Below, in pieces: positions 1 to 8,002 of a stretch of 64,000 bases of DNA. Each line of letters starts with the position of its first letter. Positions within the stretch are counted from its first letter, which is position 1. The DNA lies in assembly GCF_020181035.1 (NCBI RefSeq), contig NZ_JAIQYY010000010.1, positions 1-64,000 on the forward strand, in the 5' to 3' direction. The position numbers and the translations under genes were made by a program. The notes below the pieces were generated by a model that saw only the letters and a list, made by a program, of their open reading frames with translations, did no database searches and had not been told where the DNA came from. Source of the stretch: Streptomyces sp. CoH27 (GTDB lineage: Bacteria; Actinomycetota; Actinomycetes; Streptomycetales; Streptomycetaceae).

Positions 1-65
1 TCACGGTCGGTGAGTTCATGGCGGCGTATCACACCCACCATGATCCATCACGAGATGATCTTTGA

Positions 66-1277
66 AGACGGACCCTAGCCCTGTCAGTCCCGACGGACGT
101 CACCGAGGAACCCGGCCGGGGCGCCACCGGAAACGTGGACGGGCACCGGATGTCCGTCGGTCGTCTGGGGGCCGCGACCGCCCGGCCCGACTGGGCGAAG
201 GCGGTCGACACCCGCGCGCTTCTGGACGGCGCGGCCGTCGCCTGGCTCATCGTCGACGGACACCTGACCGGCGCCGTACTTCTGCGCGACCCCCTGCGCC
301 ACGACGCCCCGCGCACCCTGCGCCACCTGCGCGCGGCAGGCATCGAACGGCTGCTGATGCTCACCGGCGACCGCGCCGCACCCGCCCACGAAGTCGCCGC
401 CGTCCTCGGCCTGGACGACGTCCGCGCCGAACTCAGCCCGGCCGACAAGGTCGCCGCCGTACGCGCCGAACGCGAGCACGCCGTCACCGTGATGGTCGGC
501 GACGGCGTCAACGACGCCCCCGCCCTCGCCGCCGCCGACATCGGCGTCGCCATGGGCGCCCGCGGCTCCACCGCCTCCTCCGAGGCCGCCGACATCGTCC
601 TGACCACCGACCGCGTCGACCGGCTCGCCGACGCCGTCACCATCGCCCAACGCTCCCGACGCATCGCCGTCCAAAGTGCCCTCGGTGGCATGCTGATGTC
701 CCTGGTCGCCATGGGTGCGGCCGCCTTCGGTCTCCTCCCGCCCGCCGCTGGCGCCCTGTTGCAGGAGGGCATCGACGTCGCCGTCATCCTCAACGCCCTG
801 CGCGCCCTGCGCACCGGCCAGGCCGCGCGGCCGGCCCTCACCCCCGCCGCCGAGGCTCTCATCCACCGCTTCGCCTCCGAACACGACGACCTCCAGGACG
901 TCCTGGAAGCGGTACGCGACGCGGCCGACCGACTCTCCGACAGCTCCGGCCAGGCGGCCCTGGCGGCCGTGGAGGAGACGCACCGGCTGCTGAGCGAGCG
1001 GCTGCTGCCGCACGAGTACGCCGAGGAACACGAGCTCTACCCAGCCCTCGCGCCGACGCTCGGCGGCCCCGAGGCCACCGCCACCATGAGCCGCGCCCAC
1101 ACCGAGATCGAACGCCTCTCCCGGCGCATCGCCACCCATCTGCAACTGGCCCACGCAGACGGGAGCCTCTCCGCCGAGCAACTCGACGACCTTCGCTCCT
1201 GCCTCTACGGCCTCAACACCGTCCTGCGCCTGCACTTCACCCAGGAAGAGGAGAACTACTTCTCCCTCGCTCCGTGA
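66..1277 (+). pseudogene. 5'-truncated heavy-metal P-type ATPase with C-terminal hemerythrin-like domain
   Basis: This is the C-terminal half of a P1B-type metal-transporting ATPase. It keeps the end of the nucleotide-binding domain, the TGD motif, the GDGVNDAP hinge and the last membrane helices. Residues about 240-380 then form a hemerythrin-like helical domain with HDD, HEYAEEHELYP and HFTQEEENYF iron-ligand-type motifs. The usable start is a GTG at 135. However, ATPase-like sequence (LSVPTDVTEEPGRGATGNVDG, split as LSVPTDVTEE and PGRGATGNVDG) continues in frame upstream to about position 84, until a TGA at 63. The DKTGT phosphorylation site, the metal-binding region and the N-terminal helices are absent. 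Transport is therefore impossible, although the hemerythrin part could still fold. I infer a deletion or recombination breakpoint near 60-85. Confidence 0.75.
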
Positions 1278-1465
1278 AGAACGGCATCAGAGGGACTACC
1301 GACAAGCAAGCGGCCGTCCGGCCCACCACCGCCAGAAATCGCGGCGTACATGACAGATTTCGGCCTTGGCGCATCAGCCCCCGCCCGGGACGATGTGCCC
1401 GCACGCGGCACCGCCTGGACCACAGCGTTCGATAACCAATCCCCCACACAGGAAGGACGTCGGCC

Positions 1466-1903
1466 ATGGCGATTCGCACCGAAGTCGACGCGTCCCGGGC
1501 CATCGAGCCCAGCCGCCAGGACGAACCCGCGAGACGCGCCGTAACGGCACTCGGCCTCCTGGGCATCGCCCTGATCCACTTGCTCGACCTGCCCAGCAAG
1601 ATCAAGGAGACTCCCTACCTTGGAGCCGCGTACATCCTGCTCATCATCGCGAGCGTGGCGGTAGCGGAGTATCTGATGCGGCGCCATGACCGCCGGGCCT
1701 GGCTGGCCGCGACCGTGCTCGCCGCAGCCGTACTCCTCGGTTATGTGGTCAACCGCAGCGTCGGTCTCCCGGGGGCCATGGACGACATCGGCAACTGGCT
1801 GGAACCGCTGGGGCTGGCCTCTATATTCGTCGAGGCGGTCGTGGTGGTCCTGGGGCTGTCGGGCCTCGTGGACTCGATGGCGCGCGGGTCCGCCGACGTC
1901 TGA
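1466..1903 (+). CDS. small integral membrane protein, about four helices
   Basis: A 145-aa protein with a polar N-terminus (about 25 residues) followed by four hydrophobic stretches at about 27-45, 50-67, 75-93 and 115-137. The ATG is preceded by AGGAAGG at a normal distance, which fixes the start. I recognise no family or catalytic motif. It follows the truncated ATPase/hemerythrin gene in the same direction with a gap of almost 190 bp and faces the cytochrome-like gene tail to tail. Function is unknown; membrane location is inferred from hydropathy only. Confidence 0.7.
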   Translation: MAIRTEVDASRAIEPSRQDEPARRAVTALGLLGIALIHLLDLPSKIKETPYLGAAYILLIIASVAVAEYLMRRHDRRAWLAATVLAAAVLLGYVVNRSVGLPGAMDDIGNWLEPLGLASIFVEAVVVVLGLSGLVDSMARGSADV

Positions 1904-1943
1904 GCACTTACCTGACGCCCTATTGGTTCGCTGGCGCGGCGCG

Positions 1944-2585
1944 CTATCTGCTCCAGTTGGAGACCAGGTGGAGTCCGGCGAGTGCGACGACCAGCCCCCC
2001 GCCCAGCGCCACCGCCAACAGCGACCAGCGTCCGGCACGCCACGGGGCGGCGATCCCGTGGCGCGCCGGACGGCGGCGCAGGTCGGCGCCGACGAGGCGC
2101 GGCAGGCGCCACAGGTAGGCGAGGACGTGCACGGTCATCACCGCGGCCCAGCAGACGAAGCTGGCCTTGTGCAGCAGGAGTACCGGAACCGGACCGGCGG
2201 TGCCGCTTCCGAGCAGCGCCAGCGCCACTCCCGTGCCGAGAACGGTGATACTCGTGGCGACGACCAACGGGCCGAGCACGCGCAACAGCGGTGCCGGCGG
2301 ACCCTTGCGGCGGTACGCGGGCGATCCCGTGTAGTAGCGGTAGAACCGGTAGCCGGTCGATCCGATCTTGAGGCAGACCGGGCCGGTCAGCAGCAGCCCG
2401 ACGAAGAAGTGCAGGGTGAGGAGTTGCCCGAGGAAGAGGATGGTGACGCCCTCGACGGCGAACAGGACCAGCAGCACCGCGCCGGTCGCCGCGGTCAGCC
2501 GCTCGTTCCCCTCCGGCCCGCCGGGCGTCGGGCTGGTCCGCTCGAACGTGCCGTCCACCGGTGCCCTGCCGCCGATCACAGTCAC
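1944..2585 (-). CDS. four-helix membrane protein, cytochrome b561/DUF4405-like
   Basis: A 213-aa membrane protein with four or five hydrophobic helices. Histidines sit inside or beside helices (LTLHFFVG, LLHKASF, TVHVLAYL), as expected for haem ligands in cytochrome b561-like or DUF4405 proteins. I chose the GTG at 2585 because AGGAGGA lies just upstream; longer readings to 2801 lack a ribosome site and are low-complexity. On the same strand, just upstream, is a broken ferredoxin, which suggests a former redox operon (ferredoxin plus membrane cytochrome). It probably carries electrons across or within the membrane. The exact family is uncertain without a profile search. Confidence 0.6.
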   Translation of the reverse strand: MTVIGGRAPVDGTFERTSPTPGGPEGNERLTAATGAVLLVLFAVEGVTILFLGQLLTLHFFVGLLLTGPVCLKIGSTGYRFYRYYTGSPAYRRKGPPAPLLRVLGPLVVATSITVLGTGVALALLGSGTAGPVPVLLLHKASFVCWAAVMTVHVLAYLWRLPRLVGADLRRRPARHGIAAPWRAGRWSLLAVALGGGLVVALAGLHLVSNWSR

Positions 2586-2834
2586 TCGTCCGTCCTCCTG
2601 GTGATCAGGCCCGCCCGGCCCGGATGGCAGTGCTCTCGCTGCTCCCGCGCTGTGCGCTGGAGCGGGCAGAAGTATGACTGACGTGCGGTTAAGAACTGGA
2701 TCACGTCCTCTAGGGCGGCTGCCGGCCCGTTGCTCGATCCAGACACAGCGCCAGCGCCTGGCATGCGCTCGCCGCGCGTCGCGCTTGCCCGAGAGCTTCA
2801 CCCGTAACAGTGGCCGATCGAATGACTGGGTAGC

Positions 2835-2903
2835 TCACTCGTCGAGCTCGATGAGTTCGAGCAGTAGTCCGGCGCACTGGCCGTAGCCGTTGCAGGCGAT
2901 GCG
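2835..2903 (-). pseudogene. ferredoxin fragment (4Fe-4S type)
   Basis: A short stretch reads RIACNGYGQCAGLLLELIELDE and then stops, given here as RIACNGYGQC plus AGLLLELIELDE. It resembles the N-terminal cluster-binding segment of small actinobacterial ferredoxins (C-x-G-x-G-x-C followed by an acidic ELIELDE). The rest of the protein and a convincing start are missing. It lies upstream of the cytochrome-like gene on the same strand, matching a ferredoxin/membrane-cytochrome arrangement. I infer a decayed gene; the match is short, so chance similarity is possible. Confidence 0.4.
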
Positions 2904-3098
2904 AGCGCCCAGGGCACCTGCACGTGCCGTACACGGCTGGCCGACGGCTTCTTCTAGGCCAGCCTCCGGGCAGAACGGATGCAGCACACATGAGGACGGG
3001 AAACCCCGTGAACACGTGAGAACTACGGAGGGGTGTTTTCCCAGGCCAGACACGCCACAGCCGACGTTTTCGCAGGTCACAGACCCTCCCAGGGAAAA

Positions 3099-3140
3099 CT
3101 CCTAAAGCGGGTGTCGCAGGTTCGAATCCTGCCGGGGGCA
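3099..3140 (+). other. 3' half of tRNA-Arg(CCU): attachment-site copy
   Basis: From the anticodon loop (CTCCTAA, anticodon CCT at 3101-3103) the sequence runs through the 3' anticodon stem, variable loop, T arm (GCAGG TTCGAAT CCTGC) and the 3' acceptor strand CGGGGGC plus A. The 5' half of the tRNA is absent: upstream bases cannot pair with the acceptor or anticodon strands. This is what an integrative element leaves when it recombines into the 3' half of a tRNA gene. It is not a functional tRNA. Confidence 0.75.
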
Positions 3141-3227
3141 CACTGTCTGACCAGCGCGTTTACCTCTCTGAGGTAGGCGTGCTGTTCGTCGTAGCCATGG
3201 CATTGACCATGAATAGGTTCCAGAACC

Positions 3228-3329
3228 ATGTCGAACACCAAGAGCAAGCGACGTCAGCGCGGCAGCATCCGCCCCGATGGGGCCGGCTTCCAGGTCCGGG
3301 TCTACGCCGGGCGTGAAGCCTCCCCTTGA
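3228..3329 (+). pseudogene. N-terminal remnant of a tyrosine-type integrase
   Basis: The ATG at 3228 opens a 33-codon frame (MSNTKSKRRQRGSIRPDG, then AGFQVRVYAGRE) ending at TGA 3327. The RQRGSIRP...FQVRVYAG pattern is the typical beginning of actinomycete integrases of the pSAM2/AICE kind. The reading stops being integrase-like at about 3316, where an IS-like end begins. The position, 88 bp from a tRNA 3'-end att copy, supports the call. The arm-binding, core-binding and catalytic domains are all missing. Confidence 0.6.
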
Positions 3330-3400
3330 TCGTGGACACCTGGAGACCGGGATCTTGAGGTTCCAGAGGAAGCAGCATCAGGTGGGAAGCAAGTACCCCA
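3326..3400 (+). mobile_element. probable end of an IS3-family insertion sequence
   Basis: Just where the integrase frame breaks, the sequence GATCGTGGACACCTGGAG appears. It resembles IS3-family terminal repeats. A ribosome site (AGAGGA) and a GTG at 3382 then open a reading VGSKYP, like the start of an IS3 OrfA. Homology is lost within a few codons, so only the left tip remains. I see no opposite end or target duplication nearby. The rest, to 3581, holds no recognisable gene. Confidence 0.35.
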
Positions 3401-3581
3401 GCGCTGACCGGCCCCACCCGTGCCATGGCCCCACCCATGCGATGGCCCTGCGCACGACGGCCACCGCCTTCGACTCCCAGCGCGGCAAAGCCTGGTGGAG
3501 AGCACCTGTCCGAAGGTGCCGCATTCCCCGCCAAATGGCGATCAGCACCGTGTCGACCGGGCGTACGGGCAGGATCGCGTA

Positions 3582-4232
3582 CTAAGCGGTCGCAACGCCC
3601 AGGAAGCGCAGCACCGCCAGGACGCGGCGGTGGTCGGTGTCGGCCTTGGGCAGGTCGAGCTTGGTGAAGATGCTGTTGATGTGCTTGGCGACCGCGCTCT
3701 CGCTCACGACCAGCTCGGCGGCGACGCCGGAGTTGGACCGGCCGCCCGCCATCAGCTCCAGCACCTCCCGCTCGCGCGGTGTCAGCCGGTCGAGTGGATC
3801 GCTGTGCCGGCGCACCAGCAGCTGCGCGACGACCTGCGGGTCGAGCGCGGTGCCGCCGGCCGCCACCCGGCGTACCGCCTCGGCGAACTCCTCGACGTCG
3901 GCGACCCGTTGCTTGAGCAGATAGCCGACGCCCGAGGTGTTGGCGGCGAGCAGATCGGCGGCGTACCGCTCCTCCACGTACTGCGACAGCAGGAGCACAG
4001 CGGTTCGCGGGTACTGGCGGCGGATCACCAGCGCGGCGCGCACTCCCTCGTCGGTGAAGCCGGGCGGCATGCGCACGTCGACCACCGCGATGTCGGGCCG
4101 GTGCTCCTCGACGGCCGCCAGCAGCCCTTCTGCGTCGGCGACCTGCGCGCACATCTCGAAGCCGGCCGCCTCCAGCACCTTGACCACGCCGATGCGCAGC
4201 AAGAGGGAATCCTCGGCGATCACGGCGCGCAC
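3582..4232 (-). CDS. two-component response regulator, NarL/LuxR family
   Basis: A 216-aa DNA-binding response regulator. The receiver domain (about 1-120) shows the acidic pair E7/D8, phospho-acceptor D52 in AVVDVRMPP, and the conserved lysine in YLLKQR. A LuxR-type helix-turn-helix follows (about 148-193, LTPREREVLELMAGGRSN ... VAKHINSIF). It overlaps the upstream histidine kinase gene by 13 bp, so the two are translated together. The kinase presumably phosphorylates D52; the targets are unknown. The adjacent, divergently read membrane protein and methyltransferase are plausible targets by position only. Confidence 0.92.
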   Translation of the reverse strand: MRAVIAEDSLLLRIGVVKVLEAAGFEMCAQVADAEGLLAAVEEHRPDIAVVDVRMPPGFTDEGVRAALVIRRQYPRTAVLLLSQYVEERYAADLLAANTSGVGYLLKQRVADVEEFAEAVRRVAAGGTALDPQVVAQLLVRRHSDPLDRLTPREREVLELMAGGRSNSGVAAELVVSESAVAKHINSIFTKLDLPKADTDHRRVLAVLRFLGVATA

Positions 4233-5494
4233 GGCAGCTCCACGGTGATGACGGTCGGGCCCCCGGCGGGGCTGCGGCAGGAGAACGTGCCGTCGACGGA
4301 CGCGACGCGCTTGGCGAGCCCTGCGAGCCCGGTGCCACCGCCGGCCGCCGCGAGATCCGCGCCGCCCGCGCCGTCGTCCGCGACGACCACCAGCAGTGTC
4401 TCCCCGATCCGCTCCACGGTCACGTCCGCCCGGGTCGCCTGGGCGTGTTTGACCACGTTCGTCAGGGCTTCGGAGACCACGAAGTACGCGACGGCCTCGA
4501 CCGTGGGTGAGGGGCGCTGCGGCAGGTCCACCGCCACGCGCACCGGGATCGGGAGGCGGGCGGCGACCCCGGACAGCGCGGCGTCGAGGCCGCGGTCCTC
4601 AAGGACGGCCGGATGCAGGCCGCGCACCAGGTTGTTCAGCTCGGCGATCGCCTCCTTCGCCTCGCGGTGCGCCTCGTCGATCACCTTGCGGGCGTCCTCC
4701 GGCAGGTCGCCGAGGGTGGCCCTGGCCAGGCCCAGGTTGACGGCGAGTGAGACGAGGCGCTGCTGTGCGCCGTCGTGCAGGTCGCGCTCGATCCGCCGCC
4801 GCTCGGCGTCGGCGGCGTCGAGCACGCCGGCCCGGCTCTCGGCGAGGTCGGCGACCTGGCGGGCCAGCCTCTCCGTGCGGCTGGGGCCGAGCAGGACCTC
4901 GGCCGCCCGGGTCTCCAGCCGCACCAGGGCGGCGGTCAGCCGGGGCCCGAGGAACAGCAGGGCGAGGCCGCCGGCGGTGATGTACGCGGCCTGCGTGGTG
5001 TACCCGAGGTCGGTGATCCGCCACTGCGGGGGCAGCGCCCAGATCCACACGTAGATGGAGGCGGCCACGAGAGCGGCGGCCCAGACGGCGAGGACGGCGA
5101 GGTCCAGGACGGCGAGCAGCGGACCCGCCACGGCGTGGTAGCAGACCTGCCGCCACAAGGCCCGCGTGGTCAGCCGGCGCACCGCCGACTTCCAGTTGCG
5201 TCCGGGCCCGGGTACGGCGGGGCGCGGGAGGTCCTTGCCGACGAGCGCCCGGTAGCGCCGCCGCTGCCCGACGGTCAGCAGGGGTGTCACCACGAGCGTG
5301 AGCAGCACGGGCAGCGGAGTGACGGCCACCGCGCCGGGCGCGCGCACCAACGCCGCCATCGTGCCGAGCAGCCAGAGCCACGGTGGCACCGCGGCGAGGT
5401 GGAGCGGCAGGCCGGCGGCGACGAGCGCGGTCCGGTGTCCCGCCCTGCGGAACGGCCGGCCCAGCACCAGCTGCAGCCACTTCGTGAGTCGCAT
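4220..5494 (-). CDS. two-component sensor histidine kinase (HisKA_3 type)
   Basis: A 424-aa membrane histidine kinase. The N-terminal half holds about four to six hydrophobic helices in two clusters (about 20-75 and 120-175), followed by a coiled linker. The dimerisation/phosphorylation motif RRRIERDLHDGAQQRL carries the phospho-acceptor H240. The ATPase domain shows the N box (SEALTNVVKHA) and G boxes (DDGAGG, GGTGLAGLAKRV). It is cotranslated with the response regulator downstream. There is no recognisable extracellular sensor domain, so it may sense membrane or envelope state. The start ATG lies in a 170-bp divergent intergenic region. Confidence 0.92.
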   Translation of the reverse strand: MRLTKWLQLVLGRPFRRAGHRTALVAAGLPLHLAAVPPWLWLLGTMAALVRAPGAVAVTPLPVLLTLVVTPLLTVGQRRRYRALVGKDLPRPAVPGPGRNWKSAVRRLTTRALWRQVCYHAVAGPLLAVLDLAVLAVWAAALVAASIYVWIWALPPQWRITDLGYTTQAAYITAGGLALLFLGPRLTAALVRLETRAAEVLLGPSRTERLARQVADLAESRAGVLDAADAERRRIERDLHDGAQQRLVSLAVNLGLARATLGDLPEDARKVIDEAHREAKEAIAELNNLVRGLHPAVLEDRGLDAALSGVAARLPIPVRVAVDLPQRPSPTVEAVAYFVVSEALTNVVKHAQATRADVTVERIGETLLVVVADDGAGGADLAAAGGGTGLAGLAKRVASVDGTFSCRSPAGGPTVITVELPCAP

Positions 5495-5665
5495 GCGTCA
5501 AACGGTAAAGCCGCAGGCCATCCCCGTGCCATGACGCTCCTGCCCGGTTCGGGGGTGCACTTGTCTCCACCCCGGGTCGGAACCCTGCGTGACTGACGGC
5601 GCCCTGGTGTGCGGCGGAGGCTGGAGTACGTGAAGGGGAGAGCCGACGGGGAGCGGGGGAAGACG

Positions 5666-6145
5666 ATGCGTCAACTGGCCTTGTGCGATGAGGAAGTGGC
5701 CGGTGCCGAGGGCTTCGACCGCGCCGAGGTCATCCCGCTCCACGAAGAGGCGGAGGAGCCGCGCCCGGCGCGGGGCATGCGGCGGGCCGGGGTGCTGCTG
5801 GTCGCCTGCGGGTTCGGCCTGCTGCCGTGGCTGTACGTGCTGGCCATCGGCCTGCCGGGCACCGCGACCGCGGCGCACTGGCCGGTCGCCTGGGTCGGGC
5901 TCGACGCGCTGGAGGCGCTCGGCCTGATCGCCACCGGCCTCCTCGCCGCCCGCGGTGACCGGCGGCACGCCCTGGCAGCCGCCGCGACCGCGACGCTGCT
6001 TGCGGTGGACGCCTGGTTCGACACCACGACCGCGGCCCCGGGCGGCGACTTCGCCACCGCGGTCGCCATGGCGCTCGGTGCCGAGCTGCCGCTCGCCGCG
6101 CTGTGCGGCCGGCTGGCGCTGCGGGCGCTGGGCCCGCGCGCGTGA
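5666..6145 (+). CDS. small membrane protein with acidic N-terminus
   Basis: A 159-aa protein: a polar, acidic N-terminus of about 30 residues, then four hydrophobic helices (about 35-55, 65-85, 90-110 and 125-150). I prefer the ATG at 5666 to the upstream one at 5609, because GGGGGA precedes it and the extra N-terminal residues look random. It is divergent from the two-component genes and 66 bp upstream of the methyltransferase gene in the same direction. No family is recognised. Confidence 0.6.
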   Translation: MRQLALCDEEVAGAEGFDRAEVIPLHEEAEEPRPARGMRRAGVLLVACGFGLLPWLYVLAIGLPGTATAAHWPVAWVGLDALEALGLIATGLLAARGDRRHALAAAATATLLAVDAWFDTTTAAPGGDFATAVAMALGAELPLAALCGRLALRALGPRA

Positions 6146-6211
6146 CGCCGACCGCCCGACCGCATACCACGAACAACGATCACGAACCGAATCGATCCAC
6201 CGGAGAACACC

Positions 6212-6928
6212 ATGCACCGCATCACCACCGCCCCCATCGCCCCGATCCCGGCCCGGACCCGCTGGACGGTCGCCGCCGGCGTCGGCGCCGCGTTGGCCGC
6301 CGCCTGGTGGCTGGGCGACAAGGCGCCCTATCCGTACGCCCAACGCGGCCTCCTCGACATGCCGTTGCCGTTCCTGACAGCCGACCGGATGGACGCCGTA
6401 CTGCAACCGCGGCCGGGGGAGCGGATCCTGGAGATCGGCCCGGGGACCGGCCTGCAGTCGCTGCACGTCGCCCCGCAGCTCGGGCCGGAGGGACGGCTCG
6501 ATGTGCTCGACATCCAGCAGGAGATGCTCGATCACGTGATGGGCCGCGCCGAGCGCGACGGCCTGGCGACGATCAGGCCCACCCGCTCGGACGCACGTGA
6601 ACTGCCCTACGCCGACGGGACATTCGACGCCGTATACGCCGTGACCGCGCTCGGTGAGATCCCCGAGCCGGATCGGGTACTGCGCGAGGCGGCACGGGTG
6701 CTGGCACCAGGCGGGCGGCTGGTGATCGGCGAGTTCTTCGACCGGCACTGGATCCCCTTCGGCCGGCTGCACCGGCTCGCCGACGCCGCCGGCCTCCACC
6801 TGACCGAGCGCCGCGGCCCGAGCCCGGCATACCTCGCCCGCTTCCGAACCTGCGGAGCCGACGCGCCAGGCCACCAGAGCGAGCGCCTCGCCCACAGCGT
6901 CCGGGACACCAACGACGGGGAAGCGTGA
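6212..6928 (+). CDS. SAM-dependent class I methyltransferase with N-terminal membrane anchor
   Basis: A 238-aa protein. Residues about 15-32 form a hydrophobic anchor. The Rossmann methyltransferase fold follows, with motif I ILEIGPGTGLQS (SAM glycine loop), an acidic VLDIQQEM motif II region, and a post-I FDAVYAVTALGEIPEPDRVL segment ending in the VLAPGGRLVIGEFF strand typical of the UbiE/methyltransf_11 group. GGAG precedes the ATG at a normal distance. The substrate cannot be told from sequence. It probably shares a transcript with the membrane protein upstream. Confidence 0.85.
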   Translation: MHRITTAPIAPIPARTRWTVAAGVGAALAAAWWLGDKAPYPYAQRGLLDMPLPFLTADRMDAVLQPRPGERILEIGPGTGLQSLHVAPQLGPEGRLDVLDIQQEMLDHVMGRAERDGLATIRPTRSDARELPYADGTFDAVYAVTALGEIPEPDRVLREAARVLAPGGRLVIGEFFDRHWIPFGRLHRLADAAGLHLTERRGPSPAYLARFRTCGADAPGHQSERLAHSVRDTNDGEA

Positions 6929-7174
6929 GCACCGCACGCAGGGGCCGCGATCACCGAGCTGAACACGCCAAGACCATCGACGAGGTCCGCCACCACGGCG
7001 TCATCCTCGACCGCCTCACCGCAGAACCCGAACCCACGCCCCGATCCGGGGACGAAACGGACAGGTGTCCTGACCAGCGGTCCAGGGGTTTCAGGATCGG
7101 CCCGCTGCGGGCTCTTCGGCTCGGGCCCGGGTGGAGGCGAGACGGTAGGAGTCGGTGCCGGTCTCGATGATCGT

Positions 7175-7450
7175 GTGGCCGAACGGGTGGTCCGCAACGC
7201 GGGGGTCGGCAGGCAACTGGCGCGCCTGGCGACCGAGAGTGGCTTCAGGGTGCCCACGGTCATCCCTGTCACACCTGTCTTCCGGGACGTCCAGGTCGCG
7301 GACAAGATCCTCGGCCTTGAACGCACCACCCGGCGCGCAGTCGAGGCCGGCTATTTCAGCAACCAGGCGGCGGAAGCCTGGCTGAGCCATCTCACGCGGG
7401 GCCCGTTTCTCGCGGCGGTGACGTTCTACATCGTCGTGGCCGAGGCATAG
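7175..7450 (+). pseudogene. C-terminal fragment of a methyltransferase
   Basis: This 91-aa reading (PTVIPVTPVFRDVQVADKIL, then a helical segment and GPFLAAVTFYIVVAEA) matches the C-terminal tail of Streptomyces UbiE-like methyltransferases. That tail usually ends '...GPFFASVTLYVVVAR'. The SAM-binding half is missing, and no reading frame joins it upstream to 6929. In the 6929-7174 gap I see only a weak GTG-started reading overlapping the previous stop, with no recognisable domain. I infer a decayed second methyltransferase beside the intact one. Confidence 0.5.
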
Positions 7451-7999
7451 CCGCGCGTCGCAAGGCCGTGGTCGGCGCGGCGTCTTTCACCGTCTCGCCG
7501 GCCGCGGCAGGCAGCGGCGGGACTCGTCGCGGAGCTCGGGCATCGGGGGCTGACCGGTTGTCATGCCGCGGGGTCCCGTCGGACGAGTACGAGGACGGCG
7601 GCGCAGGTGGCCAGGGTGATCGTGGCCACCTGCGCCACGATGCCGGTGGCGAGGTGGGCGGAGACATTCGGATACGGCGCGATGTGCTGATCGCCCAGAT
7701 CGCCGATTTCGCGATGCCTCAATCGCCGATTTCGCGATGCCTCAGAGGATCCTGCTCGCGGGCGAAGGGGTCGGCCTGATGGAGGTCGCCGACTCGACGG
7801 TGCACGCCGCCCTGCACGCCCACCGGCATCCGCTGGCTCCGCCCGTCGACCTGGTGACCAAGGTGTCGGACTTCCACGACTGGGCCCGGGGAGCCGCCGT
7901 GCCGGCGGTCCAGGTGCTCGTCCTGGGGACGGCGGAGGGGTGAACGCGGGTCGGCTCATCAGTCCCGGCGCACGTCCAGGTCACCGGCGCACGTCCAGG
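7451..7999. other. degenerate intergenic stretch with gene scraps and short tandem duplications
   Basis: There is no convincing complete gene here. On the minus strand, about 7561-7675 reads as one membrane helix (HLATGIVAQVATITLATC, then AAVLVLVRRDPAA), likely the tail of a lost membrane protein. On the plus strand, 7737-7943 is open for 68 codons (ILLAGEGVGLMEVADSTV...) but matches nothing I know and lacks a good ribosome site. Two exact tandem duplications (7699-7744 and 7965-8002) lie inside. The region looks like decayed island DNA. Confidence 0.45.
7699..7744. repeat. perfect 23-bp tandem duplication
   Basis: The 23-bp unit that begins ATCGCCGATTTCGCG occurs twice, back to back (7699-7721 and 7722-7744), without a mismatch. 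Perfect identity implies a recent slippage or duplication event in otherwise degenerate DNA. No gene function is attached. Confidence 0.85.
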
Positions 8000-8002
8000 T
8001 CA
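7965..8002. repeat. perfect 19-bp tandem duplication at a phosphatase 3' end
   Basis: CCGGCGCACGTCCAGGTCA occurs twice without a gap (7965-7983 and 7984-8002). The second copy contains the stop codon of the minus-strand phosphatase gene, so the duplication touches its last codons. Read in another frame on the minus strand, each copy gives DLDVRR. The present C-terminus of the protein may therefore be altered from the ancestral one. Confidence 0.85.

Noticed and set aside
62-1435. Long open frame overlapping the ATPase remnant
   Set aside because: Extreme Arg/Pro/His composition, typical of an off-frame reading in GC-rich DNA; the 135 frame carries clear ATPase and hemerythrin motifs.
2582-2764. 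60-codon frame that ends with a GTGA overlap at the cytochrome-like start
   Set aside because: The overlap looks like coupling, but the residues match nothing, codon bias is weak and there is no ribosome site; kept only as a note.
6925-7170. 81-codon frame starting with a GTGA overlap after the methyltransferase
   Set aside because: The Arg-rich second half and the absence of any domain or ribosome site suggest chance coupling.
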